A DNA stretch of 64,000 nt from Mycoplasma sp. 1578d. Its GTDB lineage: Bacteria > Bacillota_I > Bacilli_A > Mycoplasmatales > Metamycoplasmataceae. Both the position numbers and the translations under genes were made by a program. The first letter of the stretch is position 1; every line of letters starts with the position of its first letter. Under the pieces are notes generated by a model that worked only from the letters and a program-made list of their open reading frames with translations, was not told the origin of the DNA and did no database searches. Shown in pieces: positions 1-11,917 of this stretch. Location of the stretch: contig NZ_CP102081.1 in NCBI RefSeq assembly GCF_024582695.1, positions 620,001 through 684,000 of the forward strand, in the 5' to 3' direction.

Positions 1-1237
1 CAGCATAATACTGAGCAGGAGATGAAACCGAATCAAAGAATGGTATTGAAAGTTCTTGATCATCATTTTTAACATTTAAAGATAAATAAGTTGCTTTTTC
101 TGAATCATTATCTTCAGCCCCTTGCTCAGTTCCGGTACGAGCTTGGGTAATTGTATATTCAACTAAATCTGAATATGAATAATCTTTGTATTTATCTCCA
201 AATTCTTTAAGTTTATCGTTAAATTCTTGTTCAGTCACATTAACTGGAAAGACAAGGGTTTCGAATTGTGGGGTTTCTGGTTTTGGTAAATTACCAGCTC
301 TTTTTTTGCTTTTATCGTATTCTTTAAGTCTTTTGTCATATTTTTTAAATGCTTCAATATTGCCTTTATTGATAAGAAGTTTTATTTTTTGCCCTTTAAG
401 TTTCCCAACAAAGAAAACATTTTTAAAACTTCTTAAATTTTCATTTGCATAAAGAGCATCTCCTTTAGAATCTAAAAGAGTTTTGGCATTTTTAATTATT
501 GAGATATTTACTAAATTTTTTAATACTCCATCAGCTTGATATTTTTGTACTGGCCCAGAAAACAATTCTTCAGTAAGTGAATCTTTAGAATTTCCTTCTC
601 CGCTAATGTTTGAAAAGATCGGAGCAACTCCAAAGAATGCATCAGGGAAAAATTTAATTTCACTTGATTCTTTATGGATAGTTGAGTGGTTTCCTAAAAC
701 AATTGAGTTACCGTGTCTTTCAACTCCTGGAACAATTCTAAAACTATCAAGAGTTAATAGGTCAGGTCCTCAAGCTACATTGTTAATAAATCACTTAGTG
801 AATTCTAAGAATTTTTCTGGTTTAACCGCAAGTACATATTCATTATAAAAATTAAATGAACCATATGTAACTTGTTGAGTAAAGCTTTCTTGGTATTTTG
901 AATAATATGCATTAAAAAATTCAGTAAAGTTCATTTTTTGATCTGGATTGCTTAAAAATCAATATTGTGAACCATCTTCTGACATTCCCCCAACTGATTT
1001 TTGTTTCAAAGGGTCAACAATGGAAATTTTCGCTTCCAAAAGTCCTTTGTTATCTCTGATCAGACTATAGTCATTTTTGAAAAGACTTTTATCAATTGCT
1101 GAAAAAGATCCTTTAACTTCGTCAGAATTTTTTGCATATTCAAGCATACTACCAATTGTAATACCTGTAGCAACAAAAATTGTAGAAGTAGCCAGAAGCG
1201 TTTTATGCAATAATGTTAATTTAAATTTTCTTTTCAT
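1..1237 (-). CDS. Unidentified membrane-anchored protein, C-terminus cut by window edge
   Basis: I do not recognise this protein. It starts at the ATG at 1237 behind an AAAGGCG ribosome binding site and is open to position 1 with TGA read as Trp, giving at least 412 residues. The N-terminus (MKRKFKLTLLHKTLLATSTI, then FVATGITIG) is a basic stretch plus one hydrophobic segment at about residues 12-32. There is no lipobox Cys, so it is probably a signal anchor or an uncleaved signal peptide. The rest is hydrophilic and looks extracellular, with a Lys-rich charged stretch near residues 300-330. It lies divergent to the broken gene at 1410-2643 and convergent to nothing visible. A P60/P80-type mycoplasma surface protein is possible but I cannot show it. 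The call of a real gene is secure; the function is unknown. Confidence 0.8.
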
Positions 1238-1409
1238 AGTCGCCTTTCTTTGTTTTATATATTTTTACAATATATAGATGTATTTTACCACAAAATTCGC
1301 ATATTTCTATTGCTTAAATCTTGAGATATAAGAGCTTCAAATTTTCGTGAAGATTAAAATATTTTAATATTTTTTTTAATTTTGAACGTTTTTTTATTAC
1401 TTAAGTAAT

Positions 1410-2643
1410 ATGAAAAAAATTATTTTGAAATATTGGAAAATTCCTGTTTTTTTAGTTAGTTTAGCTTGTATTATAGGTGGTGGGGTTTATTTTGTTCTAA
1501 ATCAAAAAGTCAAAACTAATAATTCTGAAAATAGTGGTTCTAATGATGCAGAACAACAAGAACAAGAAGGTAAAAAAGTTGATAGTGGAGGTTTTCCAGT
1601 TGAAATAGAACAAATAGATCAAAAGCCTAAAAGAGAAGTTAATAATCAAATTGTAGAAGAGTTTGATAAATTCAAAAAATCAAGTTTAGAAAACGTATTT
1701 GATTTTGATGAAATTATTAATCAATATAAGACAATGAAATCAGATTTGTTGTTAGATGGTTTTTATAATAATCAAGATATTTGAAATTTTATTTACGATA
1801 ATAAAACTATTACTCAATACCTAATGAACACAATTTTAGATTATGAAAGTGTTTTGAATAATTTTGATTCTGATGATGATAAAACTATTACAAAAATTAA
1901 AATTATGGGTATTTTAGAGCTAATTAACTATTTTGTTAAATTATTTCAAAAACAAAATCAAATACTAATTAACTCGATTCATCTTAATTATTTTGATTTA
2001 ATTAATAATTATTTTGAAAACTTTTTAAATCAATTTAATCAACAGATTAATTCCCTCCTGAAGATGATTGATTAAAGCAAGAAAATTTAGAAATACTTAA
2101 TAAAAGTTTTGCGATTTTAATTATTCAATTAATTAAGATGAAAGGTTTGCTTTACCAAGTGGAAGATGCTTTCCTAAAAATATTAGAAATTGAGCAAAAA
2201 AGGATTTTTTAACTCGTAATTTCATTAAGGAAACATCAGGTTTTATATATGAAGGTATTGATCTTGTTTCTGATAAGGAAATAACTGATGCTACTAATAA
2301 AATGAATTTATTAAAAAATCTAAAAAATAAGGTTGAAGAACTTAAAAAAGATCAAATTGAATTATTATCAAACAAAAGTTCGCTTTTAGGAGAAATTTCT
2401 TTTACCAACTTTCTCAAAAATGAATTAGAAATTCAAACTATCAGCAAAATCTTAAATTTAACTAATGAGCAAACAGATACGATTAAATTATTATTAAATC
2501 AATTTATTGAGAATAAGACATCCTTTACAACTCTTGAGAGTAAAAAATTTGATTATTTAGAGCAAAAAATTAAAAATACGATTAGTCAAATTGATTCTCT
2601 TTTTTTACAAATCGAGAATAAAAACGATATTCAAATAAGTTAA
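1410..2643 (+). pseudogene. Frameshifted membrane-anchored coiled-coil protein gene
   Basis: Three consecutive open segments in three frames join end to end. Segment 1 (1410-2075) has a lysine-rich start and a hydrophobic segment around residues 10-30 (FLVSLACIIGGGVYFVL), then Glu/Gln-rich sequence and amphipathic Leu/Ile/Asn-rich helices. Segment 2 (about 2051-2212) is in the next frame (begins FPPEDDWLKQENLEIL). Segment 3 (about 2197-2643) is in the third frame and carries strong coiled-coil sequence (LKNLKNKVEELKKDQIELL). Both frame changes have the same sense and fit a one-base loss at about 2051-2075 and at the run of six A at 2196-2201. The intact protein would be about 410 residues. 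It is either a decaying gene for a surface protein or a gene with two sequencing errors. Cys21 could be a weak lipobox, but the hydrophobic stretch continues after it. No family recognised. Confidence 0.65.
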
Positions 2644-2659
2644 TAAAGAACGGTTAAGT

Positions 2660-2715
2660 TAAAAATAAAAAAGATGACTAAACAAACTCTTGTCTTAAGA
2701 ATTTATTTAGTCATC
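2660..2715 (-). terminator. Rho-independent terminator after tsf
   Basis: On the minus strand the 10-bp arms GATGACTAAA and TTTAGTCATC (2706-2715 and 2673-2682) frame a loop of about 23 nt. They are followed by a T-rich tract (TTTTTTATTTTT). The site lies 19 nt past the tsf stop codon. Confidence 0.75.
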
Positions 2716-2733
2716 AAATAAAATATAAAAATT

Positions 2734-3618
2734 TTATTTTAAATTTGCAGCGGCTGCTACTTCTTCAGCAAAGTTAGATTGAACTTTTTCAATTCCTTCT
2801 CCAACTTCAAATCTAATTGATTTTACTAAAGAACTTGAACTGTTAGCTAAATATTTAGCAACAGTTACCCCATCATCCATAACAAAAGGCTGTTTTTCTA
2901 ACACAAACTCTGATAATTGTTTGTTTAATTGCCCTTGTAAAATTGTTTCTTGGACTTTTAATGGTTTTTGATCAAAACCTGCTGGTTTTTCTAGACCATT
3001 TTTAATTTCTTCTATTCTTTCAGTTGGTACTTCTGAAACAAGAGTAAATTCAGGGTTCATCGCAGAAACGTGCATTGCAACATTTCTGGCAGCTTCAGCA
3101 TTTACACCTTTTACAACTACAACAGCTGCAACTTGGTTATTTGCATGAACATAAATTCCTAAAACTTGATCTGTAGATGCCTTAATTCGCATAATCCGTC
3201 TAAGAGAAATTTTTTCTCCAATAACAGCAGTAGCGTCAATTAAGGCTTCATTTACTGTTTGATTATCAGACAATTTAACTGATAATGCTTCTTCAAGTGT
3301 AGATGCTCCAGCCATAAAAATAGCAGGAGTAATTTCGTTAACTAACTTGATAAATTTTTCGTTTTTAACAACAAAGTCAGTTTCTGAATTAATTTCCACA
3401 AGAATCGCACTATTCCGGTCTCCAAAAGCACTTACTACACCTTCAGCAGCAATGCGTCCTGCTTTTTTAGCAGCTTTAACAATTCCGTTTTCTTTTAACC
3501 AGGCAATTGCAGCGTCCATATTATAGTCTGTCACTTCAAGTGCTTTGCGCACGTCAACAAGAGCAGAATTAGTTCTTGCTCTAAGTTCTTTAATTTTTTC
3601 TAATTTTGAATCGGCCAT
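2734..3618 (-). CDS. tsf: Elongation factor Ts
   Basis: EF-Ts is the guanine nucleotide exchange factor that regenerates EF-Tu-GTP in translation elongation. The 294-residue protein has the N-terminal UBA-like domain (residues 1-55, ELRARTNSALVDVRKALE) and the core signature TDFVVKN at 80-86, where the conserved Asp-Phe contacts the EF-Tu G domain. Length is usual for the family. The ATG at 3618 sits behind an AAGGAGT ribosome binding site. It lies 32 nt downstream of rpsB on the same strand, the usual rpsB-tsf operon, and ends at a strong hairpin terminator. It is probably co-transcribed from the rpsB promoter and so under the rpsB leader. Confidence 0.97.
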   Translation of the reverse strand: MADSKLEKIKELRARTNSALVDVRKALEVTDYNMDAAIAWLKENGIVKAAKKAGRIAAEGVVSAFGDRNSAILVEINSETDFVVKNEKFIKLVNEITPAIFMAGASTLEEALSVKLSDNQTVNEALIDATAVIGEKISLRRIMRIKASTDQVLGIYVHANNQVAAVVVVKGVNAEAARNVAMHVSAMNPEFTLVSEVPTERIEEIKNGLEKPAGFDQKPLKVQETILQGQLNKQLSEFVLEKQPFVMDDGVTVAKYLANSSSSLVKSIRFEVGEGIEKVQSNFAEEVAAAANLK

Positions 3619-3650
3619 GATTACTCCTTGTGCTATTTTTATATATTAAA

Positions 3651-4481
3651 TTAATTAGTTGATGTAACTAGTTCTTCAACTTTTTTAGGTTGAAATTCTG
3701 GTAAAACAACTTTTTCATCTGGTTGATATGCGTAAAGTTGTTCTTTATTTTGAGCTTTAGCAATTGCATCAGCTAAAATTGTGATAATAAGTGTGATTGA
3801 TTTTGCTGAATCATCATTTGCAGGAATTCCAAAATCAACTGAATCTGGGTTGGCATTCGAGTCAAGAAGTGAAATAACTTTAATTTTCTTTCTCTTTGCT
3901 TCTTTAACAGCGATAGCATCTTCAATAGGGTCAGCCACAATCATAATTTGTGGTAATGACTTCATATTTTTGATACCATCAAGGTTTTTGTGAAGTTTTT
4001 CTAATTTTTTATCAAACTCAAGAGCTTCTTTTTTAGTGTAACCTTTGTATCCTTGTGCTTTTTTGGCTTCAAGTTCATCCATTGTTTTTACGCTTGACAT
4101 AATTGTACGATTATTAGTCAATGTACCACCAAGCCATCTTTCTGAAACATAGTGTGCACCAACTCTTTGAGCGGCTTCTTGGATTGCTTTTTTGGCTTGT
4201 TTTTTAGTACCAACAAAAATAAATGAAGCGTTTTTTGAAGCTAATTTATTTACTAATGAATAAGCAAATTCTAAGTATTTTTGAGTTTTAGTTAAATCAA
4301 TAATGTGAGAACCTTTGTTTCTTTTATTAGGAACTAGGTATTCCTTCATTTTTGGATTTCAATCTTTAACTTTGTGCCCAAAGTAAGCTCCTGCTTCTAA
4401 AAGTTTGTCTTTTGAAACGATCGGAGTTTGCGGTTTAACTGGCTTTTCAGCAACAGTTTTTTTACTTTCTTTATTTTCCAT
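3651..4481 (-). CDS. rpsB: Small ribosomal subunit protein uS2
   Basis: Ribosomal protein S2 of the 30S subunit, 276 residues. The start is the ATG at 4481 behind AAAAGGATAAG. The first stretch holds a Lys/Pro/Thr/Val-rich N-terminal extension (about 35 residues) before the family core [20 protein letters not shown], so the Met at 4349 is internal. The Trp in KDWNPK is encoded by TGA. Further S2 signatures are [24 protein letters not shown] and the [18 protein letters not shown] segment. It is the first gene of the rpsB-tsf operon and has a GC-rich, foldable leader upstream (4520-4562). In other bacteria S2 represses its own operon; the leader suggests similar control here, but that is inference. 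Confidence 0.97.
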
Positions 4482-4519
4482 CTTATCCTTTTTAGTTTGT
4501 TATTGATTAATAATTGTTT

Positions 4520-4562
4520 CTAACGCCTAGCACTCAAATTATTCGAGCACACCCAAGCGAAT
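4520..4562 (-). promoter_or_regulatory. Structured 5' leader of rpsB-tsf (candidate ribosomal protein leader)
   Basis: On the minus strand the RNA between the likely start site (about 4625) and the rpsB start can form a two-part stem. The outer pairing is CGCTT (4555-4559) with AGGCG (4524-4528). The inner hairpin is CTCGAA (4542-4547) with TTTGAG (4533-4538) around a TAA loop. The internal bulge (GGGTGTG / TGCT) is the only clearly GC-rich stretch in the surrounding noncoding DNA. I see no match to a leader I know by sequence. Self-regulation by S2 is a plausible role but not shown. Confidence 0.45.
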
Positions 4563-4631
4563 CCACAATTACATTTATTAGTATTTTAGTTTAAGTGTGT
4601 TTTACTTTTTAATGTAATAAAACTCTTTTAT

Positions 4632-4642
4632 ATTTTAGCACA
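4632..4642 (-). promoter_or_regulatory. Extended -10 promoter for rpsB-tsf
   Basis: The minus strand reads TGTGCTAAAAT, that is TG-C-TAAAAT, an extended -10 element. It lies about 150 nt upstream of rpsB, leaving room for the structured leader. No clear -35 box is seen. Confidence 0.45.
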
Positions 4643-4709
4643 TAATTTGTGAATTTAATGTAAAAAATCATTTTTAAGGATTTTATAAAACTTATTTTTA
4701 AGAAAGAGA

Positions 4710-7057
<2,348 letters not shown>

Positions 7058-7065
7058 GTTCTTGA

Positions 7066-9225
7066 TTATCCTTTTTTTACTTTATTTAAATATTGTTCAT
7101 ATTGTGAGGTGAGAACGCAATCAACTTTTCCTTCAACTAAATCAACATTAATAACAGTAACTTCAACAATATCACCAATGGTATATGTTTTTGTTTTGCT
7201 AAATAATTTAGTTGAATTTTCGTTTAATTCAAAATCACCGTCAAATAAATTACTTTTATGCACTAATCCACTAGCTTTAAAATCAAATTCAACAAAGAAA
7301 CCAAAATTTAAAACACTAAAAATTTGAGCCTTATAACTTTGTCCAATTTTGCTTTTTAAATATTCGGCGAACTTTAAATCGTTCACCTTTCTTTCAACTT
7401 GAACGGCTTTTTGTTCACTAGCGGTATTAAGATTTGCAAAATGTTCTAGTTTAGCTGTAAGCTTGTCAAGATCAAGGGGTTTTTTATCAATAATATAATC
7501 CCTAATAATCCGATGGATTACTAAATCTGGATAGCGACGAATTGGAGAGGTAAAATGACAGTAAAAATCACTAGCCAGACCAAAGTGTTTAATGTTTTTG
7601 TGTGAATAAACTGCTTTTTGCATGGTTCTTAAAAATAATAATTTCACAAAATCATCATCACGATTGGTTTTAACTTTTTCAACAAAATCAGCAAATAATT
7701 TAGGAGTAATTTGATAATGCTTAAACTCAGGAGTTGGTAAATTAACCACTTCTAGTGAATTAGTAAGCGTAGTGAGTTTTTCTTCGTTTGGAATTTCGTG
7801 CACCCGATATAAAAGGGGTAATTTAGCATCAAACAAGGTTTGAGCAACTATTTCATTAGCCCGTACCATAAAGTCTTCAATTAGTACTTCACTAAATCCA
7901 CGTTTATTAACGATAATATCTTTTACAAAACCATGTTCATCAAGTTTAATTTTGGGTTCATCAATTTCAAAATCAATGTATCCTTGCTGAGTTTTTCAAG
8001 CATGAATAATTAAACTTAACTCCTTAGCGTGCTCAAGCATATTAGACAATTCCTCACTTAATTCAGGGTGAAATGGAGTATCTATTAAACCTGTTTTATA
8101 AAAGTTATTAACTTGTTTGTAAGTTAATCTAAATTTACTATTAATTATGGCTGGAAAAATTTTGCTTGAAACATTTTTCCCGTTTGAATCAATCTCCATT
8201 TCACAAGCAAGTACAAAACGATCTTGGTTCGGATTAAGCGAACAAATTCCATTTGATAATTTTTCAGGAAGCATAGGAATGACACGATCAACTAAATAAG
8301 TACTAGTTCCGCGTGAAAGAGCTTCTTGATCAAGTAAGGTGTCTTCTCTAACATAATAAGAAACATCAGCAATATAAACGCCTAATTTTCAGTTTCCATT
8401 TACAAGCTTTTTCACATTTATAGCATCATCAAAGTCTTTAGTATCTTCACCATCAATTGTGACAATAAGCTTATTTCTTAAATCAACTCGTTGCGATAAA
8501 TCTTCATTATAAATATCATCAGGAATATCATGAATTTCACTTGCAAGTGAACTTGGAAATCCATCTGGTGATTTAATAGATTCTAAATAAGCTTTAACAA
8601 AAACCATTGGGTCAGCTTCATTTGTAATCACTTTTTCTACACTAATAAAGACAATTTTGCCATCATATTTAAGAATTTTAGCAATCACTAAATCATTTAA
8701 TTTATATTTAATTTCTGAAGGCATTAATGCTCAGGTGCAATTTTTAAATCTTAAATCAGTCGGTAAAAAGTACAATGTGTGATTTTTATTTTTAATAAAA
8801 CCAATAATTGTGTCGTTTTTCCGTTCTAAAATGTGAGTAATCACTCCATAAGTAAGCTTGTTGGGGTCATGCGGATTTACATAAATATTAACCTGCACGA
8901 TATCATTGGTAATAGCACCATTAAAATTAAAAGGTTTAATAAAAACACTTTGTTTAGTTTTATTTTCATTGTCAATATCATAATCAACAAACCCATAATT
9001 TCCTTTAGATGAAGCATAAAAAACTCCTGAAGTAGTAGAAATTAATTCAGGAGCATAATATTCATCTTTTTCGTTTCGAAAAACCTTGCATTCTTTTTGT
9101 AAGACCCCTAAAATTTTATTTAGCTCATGATTATCCTTGGGTCTAATTTTGAAAAAACGGGCAATTTCAAGGAAACTTTTGCTTTTTGAATTTTTTATAA
9201 ACTTGTATATATCTTCAATTTTCAT
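7066..9225 (-). CDS. rnr: Ribonuclease R (3'-5' exoribonuclease, RNB family)
   Basis: Processive 3'-5' exoribonuclease. It is expected to be the main RNA-degrading exonuclease of a mycoplasma, where polynucleotide phosphorylase is usually absent. 719 residues in one frame with TGA as Trp. Order: N-terminal winged-helix segment (1-65), cold-shock domains, RNB catalytic domain with the metal-binding segment [16 protein letters not shown] around residues 260-275 (conserved Asp cluster), the [19 protein letters not shown] segment near 560, and a C-terminal S1 domain ([21 protein letters not shown]). The ATG overlaps the secG stop (TAATG), which implies translational coupling. The secG-rnr pairing is common in Firmicutes and mollicutes. 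Confidence 0.96.
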
Positions 9226-9461
9226 TATTTAACAAAATAAATTCTAAGAACAATTGAACCAATAAGCACTAATGCACCTAAGATCATCATTGAATATTTT
9301 AGAATTTTCTTAACTCCTCTTTCTTTTGATACTTTAAATAATTCCAAGTCTCCAGATCCAACCAAAGCACCTGAAAAACCGTTAGAATCTGGTGACATTA
9401 ATAGTGAAATTACAATAATAAAGAAGGAAATTATAATTAATAAAATTGTTAAAATACCCAT
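9225..9461 (-). CDS. secG: Protein translocase subunit SecG
   Basis: Small membrane subunit of the SecYEG translocon. 78 residues with two transmembrane helices (about 3-22 and 56-75) joined by a cytoplasmic loop. The loop carries the family sequence LMSPDSNGFSGALVGSGDLEL. The ATG at 9461 has a weak AAGGAGC ribosome binding site. It is the first gene of the operon secG-rnr-trmN6-metG and its stop overlaps the rnr start. Length and topology match SecG. Confidence 0.93.
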   Translation of the reverse strand: MGILTILLIIISFFIIVISLLMSPDSNGFSGALVGSGDLELFKVSKERGVKKILKYSMMILGALVLIGSIVLRIYFVK

Positions 9462-9564
9462 AAATTAGCTCCTTGAAACATTTTAAGTATATAATACCAT
9501 TTTTTGAATGAATTCAACCTTTCTTTTGTATATTCAATAAAATTAGCAAAATATTGCATAAATT

Positions 9565-9573
9565 TGCTATAAT
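9565..9573 (+). promoter_or_regulatory. Extended -10 promoter for ptsH
   Basis: TGC-TATAAT (TATAAT at 9568-9573), a consensus extended -10 box 41 nt before the ptsH start. The gene also has an AAGGAT ribosome binding site. Confidence 0.6.
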
Positions 9574-9614
9574 TTTTAAATTCAAAATAAACATTTTTTA
9601 AAGTAAGGATACTT

Positions 9615-9884
9615 ATGAAAGAATTAACAGTTATAATTACCGATCCTATTGGTTTACACGCACGTCCAGCTTCAAACTTAGTGACTACTGCAACTAAATT
9701 CTCATCAAATATTAAACTTGTTCACGGAACAAAAGAAGCCAATTTAAAATCAATTATGAATGTGATGGCTTTAGGTGTAAAAAGTGGAGCTGAAGTCACA
9801 TTTAAAGTTGATGGAGTTGACGAAGAAGCTGCTTTAAAAGCAATTGAAGCAGTAATTGAAAAAGAAAACATTGCCCAAAAATAA
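9615..9884 (+). CDS. ptsH: Phosphocarrier protein HPr
   Basis: HPr carries phosphate from enzyme I to the sugar-specific enzymes II of the PTS. 89 residues. The active-site sequence GLHARPA places His15 exactly as in other HPr proteins. Ser46 in LKSIMNVM is the regulatory site phosphorylated by HPr kinase in Gram-positive relatives. It has its own promoter and its own terminator, so it is monocistronic. No other PTS gene is in the window. Confidence 0.96.
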   Translation: MKELTVIITDPIGLHARPASNLVTTATKFSSNIKLVHGTKEANLKSIMNVMALGVKSGAEVTFKVDGVDEEAALKAIEAVIEKENIAQK

Positions 9885-9885
9885 A

Positions 9886-9910
9886 GATCGCCTCAAAGCG
9901 GTTTTTTTGT
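9886..9910 (+). terminator. Terminator after ptsH
   Basis: Short stem ATCGC / GCGGT with a CTCAAA loop followed by seven T. It starts 2 nt after the ptsH stop codon. Confidence 0.6.
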
Positions 9911-9921
9911 AGAAAGATCAA

Positions 9922-10851
9922 ATGAAAACATTAAACATAGTACTAAAAAAAGGATTATGAGGACTTGTTTCTTTATTTTTAATGCTAAGTCTTTCTTTTT
10001 TTATTTTGTCTTTTATTATTTCACCGTTTGGTAATATATTAAGCAATTATTTTGCTTATTTAGTTTCAATTATCACTTTTAAATTTGGCTGAATTCTCAA
10101 TACAAATAATGCTAATTCATTTGATAGCGTATCTTATTTTTATAACTTTTATTTTGCCAAGAGTTTATTACTAATCATCCCTTCATTTGTGGTTTCTTTT
10201 TTATTTGGAATTGTTTTTGGGAGCGCTAGTGCTTATATTAAAAATAAATATTTAGATAATTTTATTGTGGCATTTTTGCATTTATTTTCGTCATTACCAA
10301 TTTTTATTTTAGCTCCTATTTTAATTATTTATTCAGAACAAATCAATTGACCTTCGCTCATAATCGAACCAGGTGAATATGCGTTAGGATCTGTGATTCA
10401 AAGCTTATTTTTTCCTAATTTACTCATTTTTGTGGTTTGTGTATCCTTTTTTGCTCTCAAAGTCAAAGAATCTACTAGTCAAGTTCTTAATCAAACATAC
10501 ATAAAATTTGCTCGAGCAAAAGGGGTAAGTGAAATAAAAATTTTCTTTAATCATGTCCTTAAAAATAGCTTTGTCAATTTTGCTTCTTCGATTACTGTAT
10601 TATATGCTTTTGTACTTTCGTACTCAATAATTGTGGAAAGAGTATTTCAACTTCAGGGACAAAGTATTATTTTAATTAATGCTTTTGATCAAGGCGAAAT
10701 GTATTTAATTTTATATTTTATTTTTTCGACAGTAATTTCAATCATTGTATTTCAACTCTTTATAGAATTGATCTTAGTATGAGCAAATCCAGTTTATAAA
10801 GATAATGTTTATCAAGCTATTTTTAATTTCAAAAGGAGACAAAATGCATAA
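9922..10851 (+). CDS. oppB: ABC transporter permease, OppB-like
   Basis: Inner-membrane permease of a peptide-type ABC importer, 309 residues with several TGA Trp codons. Multiple hydrophobic helices are visible. The EAA loop that docks on the ATPase is clear near residues 190-215 (YIKFARAKGVSEIKIFFNHV), a typical OppB/DppB sequence. The start ATG at 9922 follows AGAAAGATCA and lies just after the ptsH terminator. It overlaps the oppC start by 8 nt (ATG within the last codons). The N-terminal periplasmic-side region is short and divergent compared with enteric OppB. Substrate is inferred as peptides from family and neighbours only. Confidence 0.85.
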
Positions 10852-11911
10852 AAAGTTTTCGTTTGTTTCTTTTGATAATTCAAATATTGATCAACTCGGA
10901 CAAATGCAACAAACCAACCATTCATTGATTAAAAAGTTTTTTAAAAATAAACTTAATTTAAGTCTAATTATTCTACTCGCTGGATTGCTTTTAATTATCT
11001 GAATTACAAATTTATCATATCAAAGTTCTAGCTATACACCAATGCATGATAGTTTTTTAACTTACAATCTTCCTTCTTCACTATCACCAATAACAACAAG
11101 AACCTTTGACAAAGGTTCGTTCACAGATTATTTATTTAAACTTCAAGCTCAAGGCACTATTACTTTAGATAGAATTAAAAATTTTCAATCAACTTATACT
11201 CTAACTTATAATCCATATCAACTTATTCAAGCAATTACTAATCAAAAACTTTTTTATTTACTTGGAACAAATCAAAACGGAGTTGATAATCTAGCTATTC
11301 TACTTAATTCTTTTTCACTAACCTTTTTAATATTGATCATATCCACACTAATTCAGGGAGTTTTAGGAATTTATATCGGTACTACTTTAGGATATTTTTA
11401 CCAAGGTAAAACATCTAAAGTATCATTTTGAGCGATTAGTGTTTTTATGATTATTCCATTTTTATTCTTGAACATTATTATTTTTAATTTAACTGGATAT
11501 TCATTTACTAAAGCAATTTTAATTTTAGGTCTAATTGGATTTTTCTCTATTTTCTACTTTGCATATAACAATGCTGTTCTTGTGGTACAAAAGCAATATA
11601 TCCTTGCTTATCGGGTTTTAGGATTGAGTTCGTGAAAAATTATTTATCGAATTGTTAAGGTGAACTTTTTTACTTGCTTACCACTTTTAGCTGAGCAGCT
11701 TTCTCTCGGATTGATTGCCCTTGCTTCGTTATCTTTTTTTAATATAAAAGATATTTATCAATATTCAAATATTGGGAATTTATACAAACAAATTATTGAT
11801 AACCCTTCAAATATTAGTTTATTTGTTTGTACTTTTATCATTTCCATTTTATTTATTATTTTATTAAAGTTAATAGCAAGTAAAATTGCTCATAACTTTT
11901 GAAATAGATAG
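10844..11911 (+). CDS. oppC: ABC transporter permease, OppC-like
   Basis: Second permease of the peptide-type importer, 355 residues. The ATG at 10844 has a strong AAAAGGAGA site lying inside the end of oppB. The N-terminal cytoplasmic stretch (about 35 residues) is followed by one helix and a long extracytoplasmic loop (about residues 57-145). The remaining helices carry the EAA-type loop YILAYRVLGLSSWKIIYRIV near residues 250-270. The sequence NQNGVDNLAILLNS matches the OppC 'GTDxxGRDxxSRL' region in degenerate form. It is 6 nt upstream of the binding lipoprotein gene. No ATPase gene (oppD/oppF) follows. Confidence 0.84.
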
Positions 11912-11917
11912 GAAACA

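Noticed and set aside
186-452. Short plus-strand frames within 1-1237
   Set aside because: They lie antisense inside the large minus-strand gene, without ribosome binding sites or recognisable products.
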